The notes: generated from the letters alone by a model not told the origin. A DNA stretch of 14,206 nt from an uncultured Collinsella sp. (GCA_902470835.1 CABRHR010000051.1:1-14206), one strand, 5' to 3'. Counted from the stretch's first letter, positions 6,206 through 12,656 are shown. Made by a program: numbers and translations.

Positions 6206-8086
6206 CTAAATCGTAGGAAACGCGACGACATCGGCGGGGCGTGCCAACGTCTCGGCAATTTGGTCTTGCACCTCGAGCAGGCAATCGAGCAGCAGCGGGT
6301 TAAAGGTGCCGCACTTACCATCCAGGATCATCTGGATCGCCTCCTCGTGCGGAATAGCATCCTTGTACACGCGCACGCTCGTCAGCGCATCGTACACGTC
6401 GGCCACCGAAACCACCTGTGCGGCAATGGGAATTTCGTCGCCCTTAAGGCCATCGGGATAACCCTTGCCGTCCCAGCGCTCGTGATGCCAACGCGCAATC
6501 TGGTACGCATATTCCATAAGCGCATTGCCGACGTGATGGCGGCTCAACTCAAGCAACATATCGGCGCCGATCGTGGTATGCGTCTTCATAATCTCGAACT
6601 CCTCGGGCGTAAGGCGTCCGGGCTTGTTGAGAATCGCATCGTCAATCGACATCTTGCCGATATCGTGCAGCGCCGAAGCCAGGGCGATCGTGGAGCGTTC
6701 CTCATTGTCGAGGAAGATCGTGCCGCTACGCTGGACCAGACAGCCAAGCAGCAGCTCGGTCAGCTTCTCGATGTTCGTAACGTGCCTGCCGCTCTCGCCG
6801 TTGCGAAGCTCCATGACGCCGGCCATGATGTCGATGAGCATGCGACTGTTCTTGACGCGCTCGTTGTACTGCTGGGACAGCAGGTTCGTCAGGCGGCGCT
6901 GTTTGGCGTATAGGCGGATGGTGTTGCTTACACGGCGGCGCACGACACGGGAGTCAAACGGGCGGTTGATATAGTCCGAGGCGCCCAGCTCGTACACGCG
7001 CAGAACCATATCATCGGAATCTTCGCTCGAAATCATGATGACAGGCAGATTGTCGATACCCGATCGACGCGACAGATCGGCCAGCACCTCAAAACCGCTT
7101 ATGCCCGGCATGACAATATCCAGCAGCACGAGCGACAACTCATCGCCATAGCGATCGACCATGTCGAGCGCCGTACGACCGTTATCGGCCTCGAGGATGC
7201 AATACTCGTCCTTGAGCATCTCGTTGAGAATGGCTCGGTTCATCTCGGAGTCATCGATAATAAGCACCAAAGGCTTTTCGCTTTGGAAGGCCTCGATGGA
7301 ATCAGCATCGGTCACGACCGTACCGGCTTTTGCCTTAGCGCGGCTCAGTAACTGGACAGCGCGGCCAACTCCCTCATCGACCGTCTCGCCATGAATGCGA
7401 ACGCCACCAACACATGCCGTCAAGCTCACGTACTCATGGCCCGGAACAATCGTGGCATGAACGGCATCGGACACCTGATGCAGGCGACGGGTGAAGTCAT
7501 CGGAGGGAATATTGGGCATGACGACCACAAACTTGTCGCAGCCATAGCGCACAAGCTCGTCAGTCGAACGAATTCCGCTGCGTATGGCCGTCGCCACAGC
7601 ACCGAGCGCAAGGTCGCCGGCATGACGGCCGCACGTATCGTTGAAGACCCTAAAATCATCAAGGTCGATCACCGCAACGCCGGCATTCATGCGGGCGCTA
7701 CGGAGCTTTTCCTCGTAATATCGGCGATTGCGCACACTCGTCAGCACGTCGGTGTAGACGAGGTCCTCTTCTGCAGCCTCTTGCTCATCGATCGGACGCA
7801 CCATCAGCAGGACGTGAGGCTCGCCCTCGACCTTCAGAGGGCGCAGGCGAGCGCGGTACTCGGTACCATCATTGAGCAGCTGCTCCGATACATCATCGGA
7901 ACCCGCCAAGGCCTCAAGACTTGACTGACGTAGACAAGGGCACCGATTGCCGGCGAGCAGGCAGTTAGGCTCGCTCTTAATCTGATCGGCCGACAGCAAA
8001 CGCACCACGGGGTAGGTCTTCGCGACGCGGGCGACCTCGGCGGCAGCCTCCTCGTCGGTTAGATTGACCTCGTGATTATTGAGCAT
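6206..8086 (-). CDS. PAS-like / degenerate GGDEF / REC / HD-GYP composite signalling protein
   Basis: This 626-residue cytoplasmic protein carries four parts. Residues 1-105 resemble a PAS-like sensor. Residues about 108-260 are a GGDEF domain: TDVLTSVRNRRYY and the acidic VIDLDDFRVFND are kept, but the active-site motif reads GCDKF (182-186), so cyclase activity is probably lost. Residues about 272-392 are a receiver domain with acidic pocket Asp278/Asp279 and phospho-Asp323 in LLDIVMPG, though the usual KPF lysine is Arg375. Residues about 410-615 are an HD-GYP c-di-GMP phosphodiesterase with HDIGK (474-478), HHERWDGKGYPDG (534-546) and Asp563, all conserved. The net role is probably c-di-GMP (or related dinucleotide) hydrolysis controlled by phosphorylation. 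The start at 8086 has AGAAAGGG upstream. An Hpt gene follows in the same operon. Confidence 0.93.
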   Translation of the reverse strand: MLNNHEVNLTDEEAAAEVARVAKTYPVVRLLSADQIKSEPNCLLAGNRCPCLRQSSLEALAGSDDVSEQLLNDGTEYRARLRPLKVEGEPHVLLMVRPIDEQEAAEEDLVYTDVLTSVRNRRYYEEKLRSARMNAGVAVIDLDDFRVFNDTCGRHAGDLALGAVATAIRSGIRSTDELVRYGCDKFVVVMPNIPSDDFTRRLHQVSDAVHATIVPGHEYVSLTACVGGVRIHGETVDEGVGRAVQLLSRAKAKAGTVVTDADSIEAFQSEKPLVLIIDDSEMNRAILNEMLKDEYCILEADNGRTALDMVDRYGDELSLVLLDIVMPGISGFEVLADLSRRSGIDNLPVIMISSEDSDDMVLRVYELGASDYINRPFDSRVVRRRVSNTIRLYAKQRRLTNLLSQQYNERVKNSRMLIDIMAGVMELRNGESGRHVTNIEKLTELLLGCLVQRSGTIFLDNEERSTIALASALHDIGKMSIDDAILNKPGRLTPEEFEIMKTHTTIGADMLLELSRHHVGNALMEYAYQIARWHHERWDGKGYPDGLKGDEIPIAAQVVSVADVYDALTSVRVYKDAIPHEEAIQMILDGKCGTFNPLLLDCLLEVQDQIAETLARPADVVAFPTI

Positions 8087-8297
8087 ATGGGGCCCTTTCT
8101 ATCGTTACGCACGGCAACGGTGCATATCAATTGGTACAAGGGTAGCATCTAACAGCTGAAGGCAAACGCGCGATTATCGTTACATTTTTATGACTTGGCA
8201 AACGGCGGTAATGGAGCCGCGGGCGCGCGGTTATGGGCGCATTCGTTAACAATGACAAAACGCTAACAGCCCCTCTCCCCGCAGGTCATCGAGCGTG
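8087..8297 (-). promoter_or_regulatory. Upstream region of the HD-GYP gene with a 9-bp direct repeat
   Basis: No gene is seen in these 211 bp. TATCGTTAC occurs twice in the same orientation, at 8100-8108 and 8175-8183, 75 bp apart, flanking a possible minus-strand -10 box TACCCT (8144-8139). The part near 8200-8297 is the downstream flank of no gene except the hydrolase 3' end; a small GAGCGT/ACGCTC hairpin overlaps that stop codon. The promoter call is weak because no good -35 was found. Confidence 0.35.
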
Positions 8298-9095
8298 CTA
8301 ACGCTCCAAGACATCGCGAACGGCGTTTGCCGCCGTAACGGGGCGATCGCGCAGACCGTTATGCGCGCCCGGGATCGTCACAAGGGGGCAATCGAGATAT
8401 TCGGCAGCCGCTCGCGTGCCAGCCTCGCGAGGTGTATCGACCGAAAGCTCGCCCAAAAACACGGCCGACACCGCCTTTGACGCGCGGGCGCGCTCCCAGT
8501 CGGGAGCATATGTCATATTTGTTCCGTATTCATTGGCCATAAAGCAACGACCATTGCGCAGGGCATGTTTGGCTTCCGCTTCGGTCGTCCCGGGAGCCTC
8601 GGGGTCCAAGTCGCCGAGGGCTCCCAAGAAAAGCCGGAGCGCCCTTGAAACCTTTCCAGCCGCAATCATATCGAGCAAAACCGGAGCTGCGCCCATGCCG
8701 ACGCCTTCGGCCGACACAGCCGGCTCATGCAGAATCGCACGGGCGACGAGATGGGGTTCGGTGCGAAGAAGCTCCAGCGCCACCAACGTACCGGCGCTAT
8801 GCGCAAGCACATTTGCCGGAGCGCCAACGTGTTCGATCACGGCTTGCAGGTCGGCGGCCTGAGCGGCAAGATCATAGCTGCCGTCTGCCGCATCACTGCT
8901 GCCACCGCAGCCGCGGCGGTCGTAGGCAATTACGCGGTAGTTGCGGCTGAGCTCACAAGCGATACCGTCGAAAAATGTGCCGTCGACACAAGCGCCGTGC
9001 ACGCACACCAAGGCAGGAGTATCAGGCGACACATCTGGGCCGGCATATTCGCGACAGGCAATCGTGGTGCCCGCATTCTCGACCGTAAAATCCAT
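8298..9095 (-). CDS. Alpha/beta-fold hydrolase
   Basis: This 265-residue cytoplasmic protein is of the alpha/beta hydrolase superfamily. The oxyanion strand VCVHGACVDGTFF is at 31-42, followed by YDRRGCGGSS (58-67), a typical continuation. The nucleophile elbow is LAHSAGT with Ser100; the first position is Ala rather than the usual Gly of GxSxG. The catalytic His is probably His245 in PGAHNG, and the acid is likely Glu216 or Asp220. A helical cap is expected at about 125-205. The start at 9095 has GGGGG ten bases upstream. It stands alone, transcribed away from the radical SAM gene. Substrates of the superfamily vary widely (esters, lactones, haloalkanes, peptides), and nothing in the context points to one. 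Confidence 0.88.
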   Translation of the reverse strand: MDFTVENAGTTIACREYAGPDVSPDTPALVCVHGACVDGTFFDGIACELSRNYRVIAYDRRGCGGSSDAADGSYDLAAQAADLQAVIEHVGAPANVLAHSAGTLVALELLRTEPHLVARAILHEPAVSAEGVGMGAAPVLLDMIAAGKVSRALRLFLGALGDLDPEAPGTTEAEAKHALRNGRCFMANEYGTNMTYAPDWERARASKAVSAVFLGELSVDTPREAGTRAAAEYLDCPLVTIPGAHNGLRDRPVTAANAVRDVLER

Positions 9096-9280
9096 GTTGT
9101 GCCCCCATCATCAACGCTCATCCGGTTGCACGTCAGTGCGGTTGGATGGACCCGTATTGCCTTACGCCTTGTTAACAGATTAACTGTACCCGACCCGAGG
9201 CTTTTCATGGCACCGCATCATGAGCGACGTGAAAAAACGAAACTTGTAAAGCAAGAGCCCGCACCTTGCTTTGGAGCCGA

Positions 9281-9289
9281 TGCTATGCT
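9281..9289 (+). promoter_or_regulatory. Extended -10 box before the radical SAM gene
   Basis: TGCTATGCT is a TGN-extended -10 (TATGCT at 9284-9289), 31 bp before the ATG at 9321. No convincing -35 is seen, as is common with extended -10 promoters. It lies in the 225-bp divergent gap, where a GTTAA-CAGA-TTAAC inverted repeat also occurs at 9171-9184. Confidence 0.5.
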
Positions 9290-9320
9290 TAGGCACAATT
9301 ATCTTGAGGAGCATATGCCT

Positions 9321-10097
9321 ATGTCTACGTTTTTGAATGCCAGCCCCATCTTTGGGCCCGTTCGCAGCCGTCGCCTTGGTCTCTCGCTCGGCGTCAACAT
9401 GATGCCGGCCAGCGGCAAAATCTGCACGTTCGACTGCATTTACTGCGAAAACGGCCTCAACGCCGAGCGCCCCTGCCATGAGCCGTACAGCACAGCCGCC
9501 GTGGTACTCGACGCGCTCGAGGCAAAGCTGCGCGAGATGGCAGCCGAGGGCGAGCTCCCCGATGTGATCACCTTCGCAGGCAACGGCGAGCCCACCGCCG
9601 CACCGGAGTTTCCGCAGGCCATTGCCGGCGCCGTCGCGCTGCGCGACAAGCTTGCCCCAAACTCCAAGATCGCCGTGCTCTCCAACGGCACGCGCGCCGA
9701 CCGCCCCGAGGTGCACGACGCGCTCATGATGGTCGACGACAACATTCTTAAGCTCGATACCGTCGACCCGGCGTTTATCCAGCTGCTCGACCAGCCTGTT
9801 GGCCCCTACGACGTCGAGCACCAGATCGAGACGTTCGCAAGCTTTGACGGTCACGTTATTATCCAGACGATCTTTTTGACCGGCGAGTATCAGGGCAAAC
9901 CCATCGACAACACCGGCGAGGAGTACGTTGCCCCCTGGCTCGCGGCGCTCGAGCGCATTCGCCCGCAGGAGGCGACCATCTACACGGTGGCGCGCGAAAC
10001 ACCGATCGCCGGCCTTGCCAAAGCAGTGCCCGAGGTACTCGACGCCATTGCCGCGCGCGTGCGCGCCCTCGGTATTCCCTGCCAGGTGAGCTACTAG
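9321..10097 (+). CDS. Radical SAM protein (COG0731 / TYW1-like Fe-S oxidoreductase family)
   Basis: This is a 258-residue radical S-adenosylmethionine enzyme. Cys35, Cys39 and Cys42 in CTFDCIYC form the CX3CX2C site for the 4Fe-4S cluster. The N-terminal IFGPVRSRRLGLSLGVN is characteristic of the COG0731 group, named after wybutosine-synthesis relatives, and TFAGNGEPT (about 89-97) is the SAM-binding GNGEPT-like motif. LSNGT and the KLDTVD strand follow the usual barrel pattern. Two in-frame ATGs are possible; 9321 was chosen because GAGGAG (9306-9311) is nine bases upstream, whereas 9315 leaves only three. The open frame runs back to 8727, but that stretch is antisense to the hydrolase. The substrate is unknown in bacteria; tRNA wybutosine synthesis is not expected in this group. 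Confidence 0.9.
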   Translation: MSTFLNASPIFGPVRSRRLGLSLGVNMMPASGKICTFDCIYCENGLNAERPCHEPYSTAAVVLDALEAKLREMAAEGELPDVITFAGNGEPTAAPEFPQAIAGAVALRDKLAPNSKIAVLSNGTRADRPEVHDALMMVDDNILKLDTVDPAFIQLLDQPVGPYDVEHQIETFASFDGHVIIQTIFLTGEYQGKPIDNTGEEYVAPWLAALERIRPQEATIYTVARETPIAGLAKAVPEVLDAIAARVRALGIPCQVSY

Positions 10098-10121
10098 CGC
10101 GCAGCTGCCCTGTGAGTGGGC

Positions 10122-10127
10122 TATACT
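10122..10127 (+). promoter_or_regulatory. -10 box (TATACT) before the methionine aminopeptidase gene
   Basis: GGGCTATACT, with TATACT 25 bp before the ATG at 10153, resembles the -10 boxes seen elsewhere in this window. The -35 is not obvious. It would give the aminopeptidase its own promoter, although read-through from the radical SAM gene 55 bp upstream is also possible. Confidence 0.5.
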
Positions 10128-10152
10128 AGCTGCGAATGAAAGGAAGTTAGCC

Positions 10153-11040
10153 ATGTTTGACAATGGACCCGTGCCCGGCCGCAACGACGTCTGCTGGTGC
10201 GGCAGCGGCAAAAAATATAAGAAATGCCATAGCGCCTTTGATGAGCGCCTCGAGCGCTTGTGGGAAGAGGGCTGGGAGGTTCTGCCCCGCACGCTCTACA
10301 AGACGCCCACCGATATCGAGGGCATCAAGCGCTCGGCCGCCATCAACGTGGGCGTGCTCGATTATGTGGGCGAGCATATCGCCGCAGGCATGACTACCAA
10401 CCAGATCGACCAGATGATCTACGACTACACCGTCGAGCACGGCGGCACGCCGGCCGATCTTAACTACGAGGGCTATCCCAAGAGCGTGTGCACCTCGATC
10501 AACGACGTCGTCTGCCACGGTATCCCCTGCGATGCGGATGTGCTGCACGAGGGCGACATCATCAACGTGGACTGCTCCACGATCCTGGACGGCTACTTTA
10601 GCGACTCGAGCCGCATGTTCTGCATCGGCGAGGTCTCGGCCGAGCGCCAGCGCCTGGTCGACGTTACCCGCGCCAGCGTGGAGGCGGGTCTGGCAGCCGT
10701 CAAGCCATGGCTGCCGCTCTCCGTTATGGCCGAGGCCGTGCAAAAGACGGTCGAGGACGCCGGCTTTAGCGTAGTGCGCGAGTACGGCGGACACGGCATT
10801 GGCAAAGAGTTCCACGAGGACCCGTTTGTGGGCTTTACCACCGAGGCGCCCGATGTGGACACCATCATGGCCCCGGGCATGGTCTTTACCATTGAGCCCA
10901 TGGTCAACGCCGGAGCGCCCGACATCAAGATCAGCAAGGGTGACGGCTGGTGCGTGCGCACCAAGGACGGCAGCGATTCGGCCCAGTGCGAGGTACAGCT
11001 CGTGGTGACCGAGGATGGTTACGAGCTGCTGAGCTGGTAG
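10153..11040 (+). CDS. map: Type I methionine aminopeptidase with N-terminal SEC-C motif
   Basis: This 295-residue enzyme removes the initiator methionine from new proteins. The five metal ligands are visible: Asp140 (NVDCS), Asp151 (SDSSRMF), His214 (GGHGIGKEFHEDP), Glu248 (FTIEPM) and Glu280 (QCEVQLVVTEDG); His122 and His221 are the usual substrate-binding histidines. The first ~26 residues form a SEC-C zinc motif (PGRNDVCWCGSGKKYKKCH, with Cys14, Cys16, Cys25 and His26), the same tail found on SecA and thought to bind ribosomes or zinc. The ATG at 10153 has AAGGAAG upstream. It is a single gene followed by a strong terminator. The catalytic domain is of normal size, so the SEC-C motif is an N-terminal extension. 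Whether this is the only Map in the genome cannot be told. Confidence 0.97.
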   Translation: MFDNGPVPGRNDVCWCGSGKKYKKCHSAFDERLERLWEEGWEVLPRTLYKTPTDIEGIKRSAAINVGVLDYVGEHIAAGMTTNQIDQMIYDYTVEHGGTPADLNYEGYPKSVCTSINDVVCHGIPCDADVLHEGDIINVDCSTILDGYFSDSSRMFCIGEVSAERQRLVDVTRASVEAGLAAVKPWLPLSVMAEAVQKTVEDAGFSVVREYGGHGIGKEFHEDPFVGFTTEAPDVDTIMAPGMVFTIEPMVNAGAPDIKISKGDGWCVRTKDGSDSAQCEVQLVVTEDGYELLSW

Positions 11041-11049
11041 CTGTGGATG

Positions 11050-11099
11050 CGCCGGGCTACGCGATGGATATGTTAACCATCGCGTAGCCCGGCGTTTTT
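11050..11099 (+). terminator. Strong intrinsic terminator after the methionine aminopeptidase gene
   Basis: CGCCGGGCTACGCGATGG (11050-11067) pairs perfectly over 18 bp with 11077-11094 around a 9-nt loop, followed by TTTTT at 11095-11099. It begins ten bases after the stop codon. Confidence 0.95.
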
Positions 11100-11118
11100 A
11101 TAACGTTTTGCCTGATAC

Positions 11119-11154
11119 AACCTGCCAAAATAAACCTGTCCCTTTTTGGCAGGT
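11119..11154. repeat. REP-like repeat, copy A
   Basis: ACCTGCCAAAA (11120-11130) and TTTTGGCAGGT (11144-11154) are perfect inverted arms of 11 bp around an AAACCTGTCCC-containing loop. A near-identical copy at 12329-12367 shows this is a dispersed repeat. This copy lies in the leader of the dehydrogenase gene, ending six bases before its Shine-Dalgarno GGAAAGGA (11160-11167). Confidence 0.85.
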
Positions 11155-11173
11155 CGAGCGGAAAGGACTGCTT

Positions 11174-12109
11174 GTGAACATCCTGGTTTTGCTGCCCGTC
11201 AACGACCGCCATCGCGCAATTCTTGAGTCGAGCGCTCCGGGCGAGGACTTTATCTACACGAGCTCCGACGCCATCACGCGTGAACAGGTCGCCAACGCCG
11301 ACGTAATTCTGGGCAACATCGACCCTGACATGCTCACGGCATGCGACCATCTCCAGCTGTTACAATTGCAGACCGCCGGCTATGACGATTACTTAGCCGC
11401 CGGCACCGTGCCAGCCGACGCTAAGCTTTCCTGCTCGGTGGGCGCCTACGGCCAGGCCGTGAGCGAGCACATGTTTGCCATGGTCCTTTCCATGATGAAG
11501 CACCTGCCCGGCTATCACGACCTGCAGCGCGAGCATCGCTGGGAGGATTTGGGGCCGGTCACCTCGCTCAAAAACGCCAATGTGCTGGTGCTGGGCGCGG
11601 GCGATATCGGCGGCCACTTCGCCACGCTCTGCCGCGGCATGGGCGCGCACGTCCGCGGCATCAAGCGCCATCCGCTCGTCTACCCCATTGTATTTGAGGA
11701 CATGGACGGCATGGACGGCATGTCCGAGCGACTAGCCGAGGCCGACGTCGTCGCATCCTTTATGCCCAGCACGCCCGAGACCCGCGGCTTGGCGAACGCC
11801 GAGTTCTTCGCCGCGATGAAACCGGGCGCCTTCTTTGCCAATGGCGGTCGCGGTGACCTTGTTGTTGCCGACGATCTGGTTGCCGCTCTTGAGTCCGGAC
11901 ATCTCGCCGGCGCCGCGGCCGACGTCACCGACCCCGAGCCGCTGCCCGCCAAAAGCCCGTTGTGGGATGCGCCCAACATGCTCATCACGCCGCACGTCTC
12001 CGGCTGGTTCCACCTGGCCGCCACGCTCAACAATGTGGTCGACATTGCCGCAGAGAATCTGCGTCACCTGCAAGCCGGCGAGACCCTGCGTTGCTGGATT
12101 GAGCATTAG
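11174..12109 (+). CDS. D-isomer specific 2-hydroxyacid dehydrogenase family protein
   Basis: This 311-residue NAD(P)-dependent oxidoreductase interconverts a 2-hydroxyacid and a 2-ketoacid. The Rossmann motif VLVLGAGDIGGHFA is at 137-150, with GIKR (162-165) after the second strand. The catalytic residues follow the family pattern: Arg226 in NGGRGD, Glu255 in DPEPLP and His274 in TPHVSG, forming the Arg-Glu-His set. SVGAYGQAVSEHM (88-100) is the conserved linker to the cofactor domain. The start was placed at the GTG at 11174, with GGAAAGGA six bases upstream; an earlier ATG at 11108 would translate the terminator edge and repeat copy A. A tandem 9-bp repeat encodes DMDGMDGM (176-183). The specific substrate is not determinable. 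The gene is monocistronic and flanked by two repeat copies. Confidence 0.92.
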   Translation: MNILVLLPVNDRHRAILESSAPGEDFIYTSSDAITREQVANADVILGNIDPDMLTACDHLQLLQLQTAGYDDYLAAGTVPADAKLSCSVGAYGQAVSEHMFAMVLSMMKHLPGYHDLQREHRWEDLGPVTSLKNANVLVLGAGDIGGHFATLCRGMGAHVRGIKRHPLVYPIVFEDMDGMDGMSERLAEADVVASFMPSTPETRGLANAEFFAAMKPGAFFANGGRGDLVVADDLVAALESGHLAGAAADVTDPEPLPAKSPLWDAPNMLITPHVSGWFHLAATLNNVVDIAAENLRHLQAGETLRCWIEH

Positions 12110-12112
12110 GTT

Positions 12113-12140
12113 GTTCCGGCGTTTTACCAAACGCCGGAAC
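12113..12140. terminator. Perfect 12-bp hairpin after the dehydrogenase gene
   Basis: GTTCCGGCGTTT (12113-12124) pairs perfectly with AAACGCCGGAAC (12129-12140) around a 4-nt loop, starting three bases after the stop codon. No U-tract follows (CCCCTCG), so it may stabilise the mRNA end rather than terminate by itself. Confidence 0.6.
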
Positions 12141-12182
12141 CCCTCGACGCTGCGCGCCGCCCAGAGCGACAATTTGTCATTC

Positions 12183-12224
12183 AAAAGGCGAGGCATGACC
12201 AGAAGGTCAATACCTCGCCTTTTT
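12183..12224. terminator. Intrinsic terminator, possibly bidirectional
   Basis: AAAAGGCGAGG (12183-12193) pairs with CCTCGCCTTTT (12213-12223), and inside it GACC pairs with GGTC around AGAA. A T-run closes the plus-strand side and an A-run opens the other, so it works as drawn in both directions. It probably ends the dehydrogenase transcript. Confidence 0.8.
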
Positions 12225-12473
12225 CATGCCAACTTGTTCGCTCTGGACGTCGCTCGCTGACGTTTGCCCAACCCGCGGTGTCTTAACAATTCCGTCCAGC
12301 TGGTGGTATTGCGGCATTTGCCCAGATAAAACCTGCCAAAATGAACCTGTCCCTTTTTGGTAGGTTTGGTGCAATGGGGTCAGGTTGGCTTGCGCCATAC
12401 CGGTAGTTCTGCCTGCGACACTCTCACCAAAGTGATATCAAACATACATCTAGCGTTTTCGACACTTCGCTTA
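12225..12473. other. Non-coding gap holding repeat copy B
   Basis: No convincing gene is present between the terminator and the small protein gene. The stretch contains CTGGACG/CGTCCAG inverted arms (12243-12249 and 12293-12299), repeat copy B and a GGGGTCAGGTT (12376-12386) that mirrors AACCTGTCCC inside the repeat. Short open frames here translate the repeat and are not credible. Confidence 0.6.
12329..12367. repeat. REP-like repeat, copy B
   Basis: This is the same element as at 11119-11154, in the same orientation, with two single-base differences over the core: ACCTGCCAAAA (12331-12341), AACCTGTCCC (12344-12353) and TTTTGGTAGGT (12355-12365). The base change in the right arm leaves a G-U wobble, so the hairpin is kept. 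Similarity also reaches a few bases upstream (TTTGCC-like). Confidence 0.85.
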
Positions 12474-12656
12474 TTAGAGCCAGTCCGTCTCCTCGTCATA
12501 GCGGTCCGAATAGGCGTTACGTTTGAGTTCTTCAGCACTCGTTGGTCGCGCCTTGGAAACGTCGACCCCTGACTCATGGCAAGCGGCGACGAACAGCTGT
12601 AAACCCCGATCAATAAGCTGAGCCCCACGCTCGGCCTTCATTTCTTCGGCTCGCAT
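12474..12656 (-). CDS. Small acidic protein coupled to the M18 aminopeptidase, function unknown
   Basis: This 60-residue open frame starts directly after the M18 stop codon (TAA then ATG), with GTGGAG six bases before the ATG, so it is probably translated by coupling. The protein looks like a genuine fold: a predicted helix MRAEEMKAERGAQLIDRGLQ at 1-20 runs on to LFVAACHESG, and a charged tail SAEELKRNAYSDRYDEETDWL closes the protein. No known motif, membrane segment or signal peptide is visible. The regular hydrophobic spacing and the sensible start support a real gene, but shortness keeps confidence moderate. The tail is reminiscent of small antitoxin-like proteins, yet no toxin partner is nearby, so I do not call it that. 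Confidence 0.55.
   Translation of the reverse strand: MRAEEMKAERGAQLIDRGLQLFVAACHESGVDVSKARPTSAEELKRNAYSDRYDEETDWL

Noticed and set aside
6197..6913. 238-residue plus-strand frame opposite the HD-GYP domain
   Set aside because: The minus strand encodes the clear HD-GYP motifs; this frame is the reverse reading with no motif.
8291..8306. GAGCGT/ACGCTC hairpin at the hydrolase stop codon as a terminator
   Set aside because: Six-base arms, overlap with the stop codon and no T-run make it too weak.
8727..9320. N-terminal extension of the radical SAM gene by about 200 residues
   Set aside because: The extension is antisense to the alpha/beta hydrolase and lacks a ribosome site. The family N-terminus and Shine-Dalgarno point to 9321.
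9180..10292. 370-residue minus-strand open frame opposite the radical SAM gene
   Set aside because: It runs across the real gene and the aminopeptidase start, with no recognisable domain. The radical SAM and SEC-C motifs decide the coding strand.
12207..12398. 63-residue minus-strand frame over repeat copy B
   Set aside because: It translates the terminator and repeat and has no protein-like features.
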